Below, piece after piece: positions 6,907 through 13,250 of a stretch of 13,984 nt of DNA. The notes beneath the pieces are model-generated. The model saw only the letters and a program-made list of their open reading frames with translations, did no database searches and had not been told where the DNA came from. Every line of letters starts with the position of its first letter. The first letter of the stretch is position 1. Source of the DNA: Pseudomonadota bacterium (GTDB lineage: Bacteria > Pseudomonadota > Gammaproteobacteria > Steroidobacterales > Steroidobacteraceae); the NCBI GenBank assembly GCA_021826035.1, contig JAKBBE010000065.1, positions 1 through 13,984 of the forward strand. Reading direction: 5' to 3'. A program made the position numbers and the translations under genes.

Positions 6907-7581
6907 TTATCTGGATTTCGCCGCGGGACTGCGAACTCGGTCACAGTCCGGCTCGGTAACCGAGCGGCGCGGCAGACCGGCGAGCGCGTTGATCGCCTCC
7001 AGCGCCGTCAGTATCCCGGCGGCGCTGTCGATCAAGCGCATGCGCCGCGCGCGCGCCGCCGCGCGCAGAGTCTCGAAGGCCTCTTGACGGCTCAGGTGCA
7101 GCCGCTCCATCAGGACCCCGCAGGCCGTGCTGATGGTCCGAGAGCGCTCGAGCGCCTCGCTCATCCGTGCCAGCCGCGCCCGCAGCTCCCGGGCGTCGGC
7201 ATAGCGCTGCAGCGCGGCCAGAATCCCCGGAATGCACTGCGGCAGCGCCGGGTAGCGGGCGGCGAGGAACGCGAGCGCGCCGTGTTCTGCAGCGTCGGCC
7301 GCACGGCGCTCGTCCCACTCGGCCGCGAGCACGATGAAGGGAATCTCGAGCATGCCGGAGAGCGTGGCGCCGAGGGCGTAGTCCGCCTCGGCGCCGGCGG
7401 CCGCGCAGAGCACCACCAGATCGGGTGTCTCGGCGCTGACCGCGGTCATCAGCTCGGTCGGATCGGTGTGCGCCACGGCGGAATGCCCGCGCTCGAGCAA
7501 CAGATCCGCAACGCGAGCGGCAACCGACGTGTCGTCCGCGGTGATGAGAATCCGCCAGGATTTGACGCGCTGGGTGCTCAC
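6907..7581 (-). CDS. ANTAR-domain response regulator with a pseudo-receiver (AmiR/NasR type)
   Basis: This is a 224-residue protein. Residues about 9-110 have a receiver fold (RILITADDTSVAARVADLLLERG), but the phospho-acceptor position after PDLVVL is Cys59, not Asp, and the conserved Lys-Pro is absent, so ordinary phosphorylation is not expected; AmiR likewise has an atypical receiver. Residues about 141-200 form an ANTAR domain: RSRTISTACGVLMERLHLS, then QEAFETLRAAARARRMRL. ANTAR proteins bind paired RNA hairpins in leader mRNAs and prevent transcription termination. A coiled-coil-like linker (122-145) joins the domains. The start is uncertain: GTG at 7581 gives the compact domain architecture, with AGGAG 13 bases upstream; GTG at 7638 would add 19 poorly structured residues. 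Downstream on the same strand lie a repeat array, a small ORF and the c-di-GMP gene, all possible targets. No sensor gene is adjacent. Confidence 0.85.
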   Translation of the reverse strand: MSTQRVKSWRILITADDTSVAARVADLLLERGHSAVAHTDPTELMTAVSAETPDLVVLCAAAGAEADYALGATLSGMLEIPFIVLAAEWDERRAADAAEHGALAFLAARYPALPQCIPGILAALQRYADARELRARLARMSEALERSRTISTACGVLMERLHLSRQEAFETLRAAARARRMRLIDSAAGILTALEAINALAGLPRRSVTEPDCDRVRSPAAKSR

Positions 7582-7911
7582 TTCGTCTGTATCACTCCTC
7601 TGCCCGACCCGTGCGCCGCGCGCCGGTCCCTCCGGCACCGGACCTCACCCCGCCGGGCCGGGGGTACGGCTGCCTGAGTCCTGGGGGTGATCCCCGTGCG
7701 CTGCGCGGGGCACAGGCCTCGGTTCGCGCACCGCCGCCGCCGGGGCGCTTCGATGAACTCGCCACTGATCGCCCGGGGATACACAGTGAACAATCCGCGC
7801 TGAATCGAGCCTGAATGTCCCGCCCGACGTCGCCAAATTCAGACGCCGCCGCATGGATGCGCATGGTGGCCCGGCGCGGCGCGTACGTCCGCACCGTCGC
7901 TGCACGGAATT
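7582..7911. other. 330-base intergenic region between the ANTAR and GntR genes
   Basis: No protein-coding frame is convincing. It separates the GntR gene end (7912) from the ANTAR gene start, both on the minus strand, so it should hold the ANTAR promoter and leader. A strong hairpin lies at 7692-7710: CCCCGTGC pairs with GCGCGGGG (eight pairs including one G-U) around a three-base loop. A GC-rich imperfect palindrome (ACCCC/GGGGT arms) lies near 7647-7665. The part nearest the GntR gene (7790-7860) is slightly less GC-rich. No confident -35/-10 pair or sigma54 promoter (GG-N10-GC with TTGC) was found. Confidence 0.4.
7692..7710. repeat. GC-rich hairpin upstream of the ANTAR gene
   Basis: Arms CCCCGTGC and GCGCGGGG form eight pairs (one G-U) with a GCT loop. 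On the ANTAR mRNA it would lie in the 5' leader, about 110 bases before the GTG at 7581. It has no U-run. It may be a leader element or the end of the upstream GntR transcript. Confidence 0.3.
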
Positions 7912-8652
7912 TCAGGCGCTGCCGCGCCCACTGCGGCGCGCGGCCGGCGTCGCCTGAGCGGTTGCAATCAACTCCAACACTTCCCCGATCAGTGCGCGCA
8001 TCGCCAGCGTCGCGCGCTCGGCATCGCCCGCCAGGATAGCGTCCAACACCTCTTCGTGCTGAGCAATGCCCGCTGCGCGTCCCTTGATGCGGTTGGTGAA
8101 GCGGATCGAGATGCGCAGCGCCGTGTTGATCATCGGGTCGAGCTGCGCGAAGAAACGGTTGCCGGTGGCGGCGAGCACCGCGGTGTGGAAGGCGATGTCG
8201 GCCGCCACCGGCTCGTCATCGCCCTGTCCGGCCGCCTGCATGCGCTCGAGTCCGGCGCGAATCTGCTCGATCGCCTCGCGATCGGCGCGGCGGGCCGCGA
8301 GCGCCGCGGCGGCCGGCTCGATCGCCAGGCGCATCTCGGTGAACTCCGCGAGCAGTTGCAAGGAGAACTTCCGCTCGAGCAGCCAGCGCAGCACGTCCGG
8401 ATCGAGCAGGTTCCACTGCGACTCGGCAGTGACGTTCGTGCCCTGGCGCGGCCGGGCCCGCAGCAGGCCCTTGGCCGTGAGCATCTTCACCGCTTCGCGC
8501 GTGACCGAGCGGCTGGTGGCGTACTGGCGTGAGAGTTCCCCTTCAGTGGGGAACGGCTGCGTGGCGAAGGCACCGGTGACGATCCGCTGCCCCAGCGTCT
8601 CCACCAAGCCGTAGGTCAAGCTGCGTTCGCGCGGGATTCTCGGTTGGGCCAC
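7912..8652 (-). CDS. FadR-subfamily GntR transcriptional regulator of the sugar-acid genes
   Basis: This is a 246-residue regulator. Residues about 11-75 form the GntR winged helix-turn-helix ([51 protein letters not shown]). Residues about 95-230 form an FCD ligand-binding domain. Its metal/ligand set is partly conserved: D152 and H156 in [10 protein letters not shown] and H199 in [10 protein letters not shown] are present. The last His, expected in the motif AMRxHL, is replaced (AMRALIG, L221/I222). Sugar-acid pathways are often controlled by such proteins, usually as repressors relieved by the aldonate or keto-deoxy intermediate. It is divergent from the dehydratase, and the shared region holds an AT-rich palindrome that is probably its operator. 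GTG at 8652 is chosen because the family sequence begins just after it; the open frame extends to 8754, and no strong Shine-Dalgarno is seen. Confidence 0.88.
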   Translation of the reverse strand: MAQPRIPRERSLTYGLVETLGQRIVTGAFATQPFPTEGELSRQYATSRSVTREAVKMLTAKGLLRARPRQGTNVTAESQWNLLDPDVLRWLLERKFSLQLLAEFTEMRLAIEPAAAALAARRADREAIEQIRAGLERMQAAGQGDDEPVAADIAFHTAVLAATGNRFFAQLDPMINTALRISIRFTNRIKGRAAGIAQHEEVLDAILAGDAERATLAMRALIGEVLELIATAQATPAARRSGRGSA

Positions 8653-8691
8653 GGATACATCTTTCGCATCAGCACGATTGCGGGCCGCGGC

Positions 8692-8719
8692 AGTATATCC
8701 GCCTCGCGCCGACCTCCAA
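8692..8719 (-). promoter_or_regulatory. Candidate promoter of the GntR regulator gene
   Basis: On the minus strand TTGGAG (8719-8714) and TATACT (8697-8692) are 16 bases apart. The -10 box is good, the -35 box only fair. Transcription would start near 8685 and leave a leader of about 33 bases before the GTG at 8652. Confidence 0.4.
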
Positions 8720-8736
8720 GGCCCGCACGCGGGGGT

Positions 8737-8764
8737 TTGCCTCCCCTCCGACATATTATATGAT
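8737..8764 (+). promoter_or_regulatory. Candidate promoter of the dehydratase gene
   Basis: TTGCCT (8737-8742) and TATGAT (8759-8764) are 16 bases apart. TATGAT matches the sigma70 -10 consensus at five of six positions and overlaps the palindrome at 8760-8771, as expected for a repressor-controlled promoter. The start would be near 8771, giving a leader of about 30 bases with AGGA (8792-8795) five bases before the ATG. Confidence 0.5.
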
Positions 8765-8771
8765 TATTCAT
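8760..8771. promoter_or_regulatory. Putative GntR operator, palindrome ATGATTATTCAT
   Basis: ATGA and TCAT arms flank TTAT inside a short AT-rich island. The inner ten bases TGATTATTCA recur at 13230-13239 before the lactonase gene. There the flanking pair is C/G instead of A/T, so the symmetry is kept while the sequence changes. It overlaps the -10 box of the dehydratase promoter. Confidence 0.55.
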
Positions 8772-8800
8772 CTCAGCCCAGCATTCGAAACAGGACACGC

Positions 8801-10612
8801 ATGAGCGGATCGGAACGGGATCAGAACTCCAAGCCCAAGTTGCGCTCGCGCGCCTGGTTCGACGATCCGGCCGACCCGGGCATGACGGCGCTGCACGTCG
8901 AGCGCTACCTCAATTACGGCCTCACGCTCGAGGAGCTGCAGTCCGGCAAGCCCATCATCGGCATCGCCCAGACCGGCTCGGACTTATCGCCCTGCAACCG
9001 CCATCATCTGGTGCTCGCCGAGCGCATCGCCGCAGGCATCCGCGCCGCCGGTGGCGTGCCGATCGAGTTCCCGGTGCACCCGATCCAGGAGACGAGCCGC
9101 AGGCCCACCGCCGCGCTCGACCGCAACCTCGCCTACCTCGGCCTGGTCGAGGTGCTGCACGGTTATCCGCTCGACGGCGTGGTGCTCACGATCGGCTGCG
9201 ACAAGACCACCCCGGCCTGCCTGATGGCCGCCGCCACGGTTGACATCCCGGCCGTGGCGCTCTCGGTCGGCCCGATGCTCAACGGCTGGTTCGAGGGCAA
9301 GCGGGTCGGCTCCGGGACCATCGTCTGGGAGTCGCGCCAGCTGCTCGCCGCCGGCAAGATCGACTACGCCGGCTTCATGCAGAGAGTCACGGCCTCGACC
9401 TCCTCGACCGGCTACTGCAACGTCATGGGCACGGCGAGCACGATGAACTCCATTGCCGAGGCACTCGGCATGCAGCTGCCCGGCTCGGCCGCGATCCCCG
9501 CCCCGCACCGCGAACGCGCGCAGATCGCCTACGAGACCGGTACGCGTATCGTGCAGATGGTGCACGAGGACCTGCGGCCCTCGGCGATCATGACGCGCGA
9601 TGCGTTTCTCAATGCCATCGTGGTGAGCTCCGCCATCGGCGGCTCGACCAATGCGCCGATCCACCTCGCGGCGATTGCGCGGCACATGGGCGTGGAGCTC
9701 AGTCTCGAGGACTGGCAGACGTACGGCTACGAGGTGCCGCTGTTGGTGAATCTGCAACCGGCCGGGGAGTACCTGGCCGAGGACTTCCACCGCGCGGGCG
9801 GCGTGCCGGCCGTCATCAACCAGCTGATGCAGCGCGGCCTGATCCGTGAACAGGCACTGACCGTCAACGGTCGCACGCTCGGGGAGAATTGCCGCGCTCG
9901 CCCCATCAGCGACCCGGAGGTCATCCGCACGATCGATCGGCCGCTGAAGGACAATGCGGGATTCATCGTGATGCGCGGCAACCTGTTCGACTCGGCCATC
10001 ATGAAGACGAGCGTGATCTCGGAGGAATTCCGCCACCGCTACCTCAGCGATCCGAAGGATCCGGAGGCGTTCGAGGGACCGGTGGTGGTCTTCGACGGAC
10101 CGGAGGACTACCACGCGCGCATCGACGATCCGGCGCTCGGCATCGATGTGCGCACCGTGCTCGTCATGCGCGGCACGGGGCCGATCGGCTACCCGGGCTC
10201 GGCGGAAGTGGTCAACATGCGCCCACCGAGCTACCTGATCAAACAGGGCGTCAGCGCCCTGCCCTGCATCGGTGACGGGCGTCAGTCGGGAACCTCCGGC
10301 TCGCCCTCGATTCTGAATGCCTCGCCGGAGGCCGCCGCCGGCGGCACCCTGGCGTTGCTGAAGAGCGGGGATCGAGTCCGGATCGACCTGCGCAAGCGTG
10401 AGGTCACCGTACGGATCGACACGCAGGAGCTCACCGCACGGCGCACGGCGCTCGAAGCCGCTGGCGGCTATCACATTCCGCCCTCGCAGACGCCGTGGCA
10501 GCAGATCCAGCGCGCCATGGTCGGCCAGCTCGGCGAGGGGATGATTCTCAACGGCGCAGAGCAGTTCCAGCGCGTCGCGGCCCGCTTCGGGGTGCCGCGC
10601 GACAATCACTGA
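8801..10612 (+). CDS. IlvD/Edd-family sugar-acid dehydratase (xylonate/arabonate/galactonate type)
   Basis: This 603-residue [2Fe-2S], Mg-dependent dehydratase matches the pattern of Caulobacter XylD and Rhizobium L-arabonate dehydratase: [69 protein letters not shown]. Cluster ligands C65, C133 and C206, metal ligands E97 and D134, and the Lys that is carboxylated (K135) all lie at a constant +6 from the Rhizobium enzyme (59, 127, 200, 91, 128, 129). It removes water from a sugar acid to give the 2-keto-3-deoxy acid. The family accepts xylonate, arabonate, fuconate or galactonate; a DgoK-type kinase nearby favours a six-carbon substrate such as D-galactonate, by inference. The start at 8801 has AGGA five bases upstream. 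The open frame extends to 8678 without homology. Expression is probably controlled by the divergent GntR protein. Confidence 0.93.
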   Translation: MSGSERDQNSKPKLRSRAWFDDPADPGMTALHVERYLNYGLTLEELQSGKPIIGIAQTGSDLSPCNRHHLVLAERIAAGIRAAGGVPIEFPVHPIQETSRRPTAALDRNLAYLGLVEVLHGYPLDGVVLTIGCDKTTPACLMAAATVDIPAVALSVGPMLNGWFEGKRVGSGTIVWESRQLLAAGKIDYAGFMQRVTASTSSTGYCNVMGTASTMNSIAEALGMQLPGSAAIPAPHRERAQIAYETGTRIVQMVHEDLRPSAIMTRDAFLNAIVVSSAIGGSTNAPIHLAAIARHMGVELSLEDWQTYGYEVPLLVNLQPAGEYLAEDFHRAGGVPAVINQLMQRGLIREQALTVNGRTLGENCRARPISDPEVIRTIDRPLKDNAGFIVMRGNLFDSAIMKTSVISEEFRHRYLSDPKDPEAFEGPVVVFDGPEDYHARIDDPALGIDVRTVLVMRGTGPIGYPGSAEVVNMRPPSYLIKQGVSALPCIGDGRQSGTSGSPSILNASPEAAAGGTLALLKSGDRVRIDLRKREVTVRIDTQELTARRTALEAAGGYHIPPSQTPWQQIQRAMVGQLGEGMILNGAEQFQRVAARFGVPRDNH

Positions 10613-10656
10613 GCGACCCGGCGACGCTTGACGATCCGGGCGCAGGGTCATACCGT

Positions 10657-10687
10657 CCGAAGCGAGCCCGCAGCGGGCTCGCTTCGG
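10657..10687. repeat. Perfect 15-bp inverted repeat before the NTF2-like gene
   Basis: CCGAAGCGAGCCCGC (10657-10671) is followed, after one base, by its exact reverse complement (10673-10687). As RNA this makes a stem of about 14 pairs with a three-base loop. The 3' arm ends within the ribosome binding site GGGAG (10686-10690) of the gene starting at 10697. No T-run follows. It lies in the 84 bases between the dehydratase stop and that gene. It may be an mRNA-stabilising intercistronic hairpin, a translational brake, or a factor-assisted terminator. Confidence 0.7.
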
Positions 10688-10696
10688 GAGACCGCC

Positions 10697-11167
10697 ATGG
10701 CCGAGAGCCGTCCGCCCTTTCCCCCGTTCACGAGTGAGAGCGCAGTCCTCAAGGTGCGCGCGGCGGAAGATGCGTGGAACAGCCGCGACCCACACCGCGT
10801 GTCGCTGGCGTATACCCAAGACAGCCAGTGGCGCAACCGAGCGGAGTTCGTGACGGGCCGCGCGGCCATCGTCGAGTTCCTCACGCGCAAATGGGCGAGC
10901 GAACTCGACTACCGCCTCATCAAGGAGCTGTGGGCCTTCACGGCTCATCGCATCGCCGTGCGCTTCGCGTACGAATGGCATGATGCGCGCGGCGCCTGGT
11001 TCCGCTCCTACGGCAATGAGAACTGGGACTTCGATGAGCAGGGACTGATGCGCCGGCGCATCGCCAGCATCAACGATCTGCCGATCACTGAGGCGAATCG
11101 CCACTATCACTGGCCGCTCGGGGTGCGTCCGGCGGGCCATCCGGGGCTGAGCGAGCTGGGGCTGTAA
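10697..11167 (+). CDS. DUF1348 protein of the NTF2-like superfamily
   Basis: This 156-residue protein has the DUF1348 pattern: [44 protein letters not shown], then [38 protein letters not shown] and [11 protein letters not shown]. These proteins fold as a cone-shaped alpha+beta barrel with a central pocket; their substrate, if any, is unknown. The length equals that of the family. The start at 10697 is supported by GGGAG six bases upstream; the open frame reaches back to 10628, but that stretch covers the 15-bp hairpin. It follows the dehydratase at 84 bases in the same direction, which suggests joint transcription. A role in the sugar-acid pathway is inferred from position only. Confidence 0.87.
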   Translation: MAESRPPFPPFTSESAVLKVRAAEDAWNSRDPHRVSLAYTQDSQWRNRAEFVTGRAAIVEFLTRKWASELDYRLIKELWAFTAHRIAVRFAYEWHDARGAWFRSYGNENWDFDEQGLMRRRIASINDLPITEANRHYHWPLGVRPAGHPGLSELGL

Positions 11168-11261
11168 GCGTAAGAGGACGGCCGGCACAGGCCCGAGGCC
11201 GACGGAAAACGCATCACGCGTCACGCGAGGACATTCGCGCCAGCGCGTTCGACGCAACCGC

Positions 11262-12200
11262 TCAGACCTGCGTGAGGCCCGCCACCGCAGCGCCCAGTCC
11301 CGCCAGAACGCACGAGTCACCATCGAGTACGCGCGCATCAGCGCCAAAGCTCGCCAGCGCACGCGCATAGCGCGCCGTCAGTGCCGGATCGCCGATGAGC
11401 GTCGGCACCGAAGCGGAGGCCTGCAGATGCGCGCGCATGCTGTGCACTTCGGCGCCGATCAACAGCCCCGAGAGCAGCGAGCGGGCCCATCCGGCACTGC
11501 GCCCCTCGATCAGCTGCGCGGAGCGAGTCTCGAACAGGTTGGCCGCCAGATCGAAGCGCGCCGCATTGCGCAGCCCCACCTCGAAACCGTCCTCATCCGG
11601 CTCATCGGCGCCACCGACCCGCAGCAGCGAGGAGCGGGTGCTCAGCAGCTCAAACAGCTCGCCGGTGAAATACGTCTGCAGCCGCGCGATCCGGCCGTCG
11701 CGCACCTCGACCCACTTGCAGTGCGTACCGGGCAGCACCAGCATGCGCCGGCCGGCCGCGAGCGCCGGCTCGAGCGCCAGCGCCCCGAAGATCTGCGTCT
11801 CCTCACCGCGCATCACGTCGGCCCCGTCGCGAAAATTCTGCGCCTGAATCCCGGCCAGGACCGTGAGCGTCTCGGCGCCCGCGCGCACGCTCACGGCCCC
11901 GGCGCGCCACTGCGCCAGGGTGGCCGGCGCGCGCACATAGGGGACTTCCACCAGTCCGGTGCGCGACCCGGCCATGCCACACAGCACCGTTCGCTCGAGC
12001 GTCAGGCGCGCTCGCCACGGCGCCAGCACACGCGCCAACACCTCGCTCGGCGCCTCGGCGCCGAGTGCTGCGATCCCCGGGCCATCGCGCCGCTCGGCAA
12101 CGATGCCCTCGATCTGCAGAAACGCGCGCAGGCGACTGCTTCCCCAGTCACACAGCACCCGCGCTGTACTGTCCCGATGCACCTCGTCGTTCCCGCTCAC
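11262..12200 (-). CDS. dgoK: 2-dehydro-3-deoxygalactonokinase (DgoK type)
   Basis: This is a 312-residue sugar-acid kinase of the DgoK family (E. coli about 292). Visible are the nucleotide-binding start VLCDWGSSRLRAFL (about 15-28), CGMAGSRTGLVEVPYV (74-89), DVMRGEETQIFGAL (128-141), VLPGTHCKWVEV (155-166) and FTGELFELL (178-186). It phosphorylates 2-keto-3-deoxy-galactonate with ATP in the cytoplasm to the 6-phospho form, which the DgoA aldolase splits; no aldolase gene is in the window. The start is GTG at 12200, decided by AGGAG (12210-12206) five bases upstream and by its position 17 bases after the lactonase stop. The same frame stays open far upstream, but that part is antisense-like reading of the lactonase gene. 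It forms an operon with the lactonase and probably shares its regulation. Confidence 0.92.
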   Translation of the reverse strand: MSGNDEVHRDSTARVLCDWGSSRLRAFLQIEGIVAERRDGPGIAALGAEAPSEVLARVLAPWRARLTLERTVLCGMAGSRTGLVEVPYVRAPATLAQWRAGAVSVRAGAETLTVLAGIQAQNFRDGADVMRGEETQIFGALALEPALAAGRRMLVLPGTHCKWVEVRDGRIARLQTYFTGELFELLSTRSSLLRVGGADEPDEDGFEVGLRNAARFDLAANLFETRSAQLIEGRSAGWARSLLSGLLIGAEVHSMRAHLQASASVPTLIGDPALTARYARALASFGADARVLDGDSCVLAGLGAAVAGLTQV

Positions 12201-12217
12201 CGTCGCTCCTGTACCGC

Positions 12218-13093
12218 TCACGCGCACCCGACACGGGCGAGCGGCTGCGCCAGTCCCGCCACCGGGGCATGGAAAGAGAACACATCGCCCGCCATCGTCT
12301 GCGCGGCACGCTCGGCCGGCGAGAGTCCCTGGCGGGCCGTGGTCACATAGGCGGTTCGCAAATCCGTCCCTCCGAAGGCGACCTTCGTCACCTGCGCACA
12401 CGGCAGGCGCACCGTCGCGAGCAGGCGGCCGTCCGGGGAATACCGGCGCACGGCCCAGCCGGACCACAGCGCCACCCAGAGACACCCCTCGGAGTCGACC
12501 GTGGTGCCGTCCGGATAACCGCCCGCCGGTTCGATCTGCACCAGTACGCGCTTGTTCGTGAGCACGTGCGGCTCCGGCCGGTCGAAGGCGTACACCGTGC
12601 GGCCCGGACTGTCGGTGTGATAGAAAGTGCGGCCGTCTGGACTGAAGGCCGGACCGTTGGTGACGACGTATCCGCGATCGAGCGGCACGCACAGACCGTC
12701 GGCGCCCAGGCGATACAGCACCCCGCTCGGTGTCTGCTCCGGATCGTGCATCGATCCGAACCACAGCGCGCCTTCGGGGCTGACGCACCCATCGTTGAGG
12801 CGATTCTCGGGGCTCTCGGCCTCGACGGCGCTGAGCAGCGTGAAGCGCCCGCTCGGCGGATCGAACAGAGTGAGCCCGCCCTTGAGCCCCACCACGAAGC
12901 CGCCGCCGGCCCGGGCGGCCAGAAATCCCGGTGGCGCCGGCGCCGTCCAACTCTCGTGCTCGGCGCGGTCCGGCCGCAACCGGTGCAGGCGCAGCCCCTT
13001 GATATCGACCATCCACAGCGCCGCGTCGGAGGCGACCCACAGAGGTCCCTCACCCAGTTCGGCGCCGAGCGAAAAGGCGTGCTCGGCGTGCAT
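12218..13093 (-). CDS. SMP-30/gluconolactonase/LRE-family sugar lactonase
   Basis: This 291-residue six-bladed beta-propeller lactonase has divalent metal ligands readable by family pattern: E15 in LGEGPLW, N146 in VVTNGPAFSPDG and D195 in YPDGTTVDSEG. The substrate-loop residues are in ENRLNDG (R98, N100). TFYHTDSPGRTVYAF and LWVALWSGWAVRRY are standard blades. It opens a sugar-acid lactone to the free acid, feeding the dehydratase at 8801; arabino-, xylono- and galactonolactonases cannot be told apart by eye. An in-frame GTG at 13096 immediately precedes the ATG at 13093, so the start could shift by one codon. No clear ribosome binding site is visible. It is followed by dgoK after 17 bases. 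Upstream are a leader of about 115 bases and a copy of the AT-rich palindrome. Confidence 0.92.
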   Translation of the reverse strand: MHAEHAFSLGAELGEGPLWVASDAALWMVDIKGLRLHRLRPDRAEHESWTAPAPPGFLAARAGGGFVVGLKGGLTLFDPPSGRFTLLSAVEAESPENRLNDGCVSPEGALWFGSMHDPEQTPSGVLYRLGADGLCVPLDRGYVVTNGPAFSPDGRTFYHTDSPGRTVYAFDRPEPHVLTNKRVLVQIEPAGGYPDGTTVDSEGCLWVALWSGWAVRRYSPDGRLLATVRLPCAQVTKVAFGGTDLRTAYVTTARQGLSPAERAAQTMAGDVFSFHAPVAGLAQPLARVGCA

Positions 13094-13144
13094 CACGAGC
13101 GCCGGGTCATCTGCGACCGCAGGGCATGGAAACCCCAGCGCTCA

Positions 13145-13171
13145 CCCCGGAGGGGCGGGGCGCAAAACCCC
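13145..13171. repeat. Alternating C4/G4 segments in the lactonase leader
   Basis: CCCC (13145-13148), GGGG (13152-13155), GGGG (13157-13160) and CCCC (13168-13171) allow two short hairpins, or alternative pairing, in the leader of the lactonase mRNA. Runs like these arise easily in GC-rich DNA, so the functional meaning is doubtful. Confidence 0.25.
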
Positions 13172-13210
13172 TGCAATGCATCACCTCTGGGCCGCTGCGG
13201 CAGTCGCTCG

Positions 13211-13216
13211 ATCATA
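13211..13216 (-). promoter_or_regulatory. Possible -10 box of the lactonase-dgoK operon
   Basis: On the minus strand TATGAT lies just downstream of the palindrome at 13229-13240. It is the same -10 sequence seen at the dehydratase promoter. The -35 region, about 18 bases upstream, would fall within the palindrome (CTGAAT, a poor match), so a repressor bound there would block polymerase. The transcript would have a leader of roughly 110 bases. Confidence 0.4.
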
Positions 13217-13219
13217 GAT

Positions 13220-13240
13220 CTGATTAGTCTGATTATTCAG
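13220..13240. promoter_or_regulatory. Putative GntR operator before the lactonase gene, with a tandem half-site
   Basis: CTGATTATTCAG (13229-13240) is a palindrome of CTGA and TCAG arms around TTAT. A nearly identical half (CTGATTAGT, 13220-13228) lies directly next to it as a direct repeat of period nine. The inner ten bases are identical to the copy in the regulator-dehydratase divergent region. Confidence 0.5.
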
Positions 13241-13250
13241 CCGGCGGGCG

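Noticed and set aside
11168..11261. Bidirectional terminator between the convergent DUF1348 and dgoK genes
   Set aside because: Only short or imperfect GC stems (for example CGGCC/GGCCG and CGCG/CGCG) and no T-run; not strong enough to call.
8984..11368. Very long open frame on the minus strand (794 codons) opposite the dehydratase and the DUF1348 gene
   Set aside because: It is antisense to two proteins with clear family motifs. In GC-rich DNA such mirror frames are expected, and its translation is rich in Arg/Ala/His with no recognisable domain.
11262..13040. dgoK frame extended upstream as a possible fusion protein
   Set aside because: The upstream part is an out-of-frame reading of the lactonase gene. 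GTG at 12200 with AGGAG five bases before it, and 17 bases after the lactonase stop, gives a normal DgoK length.
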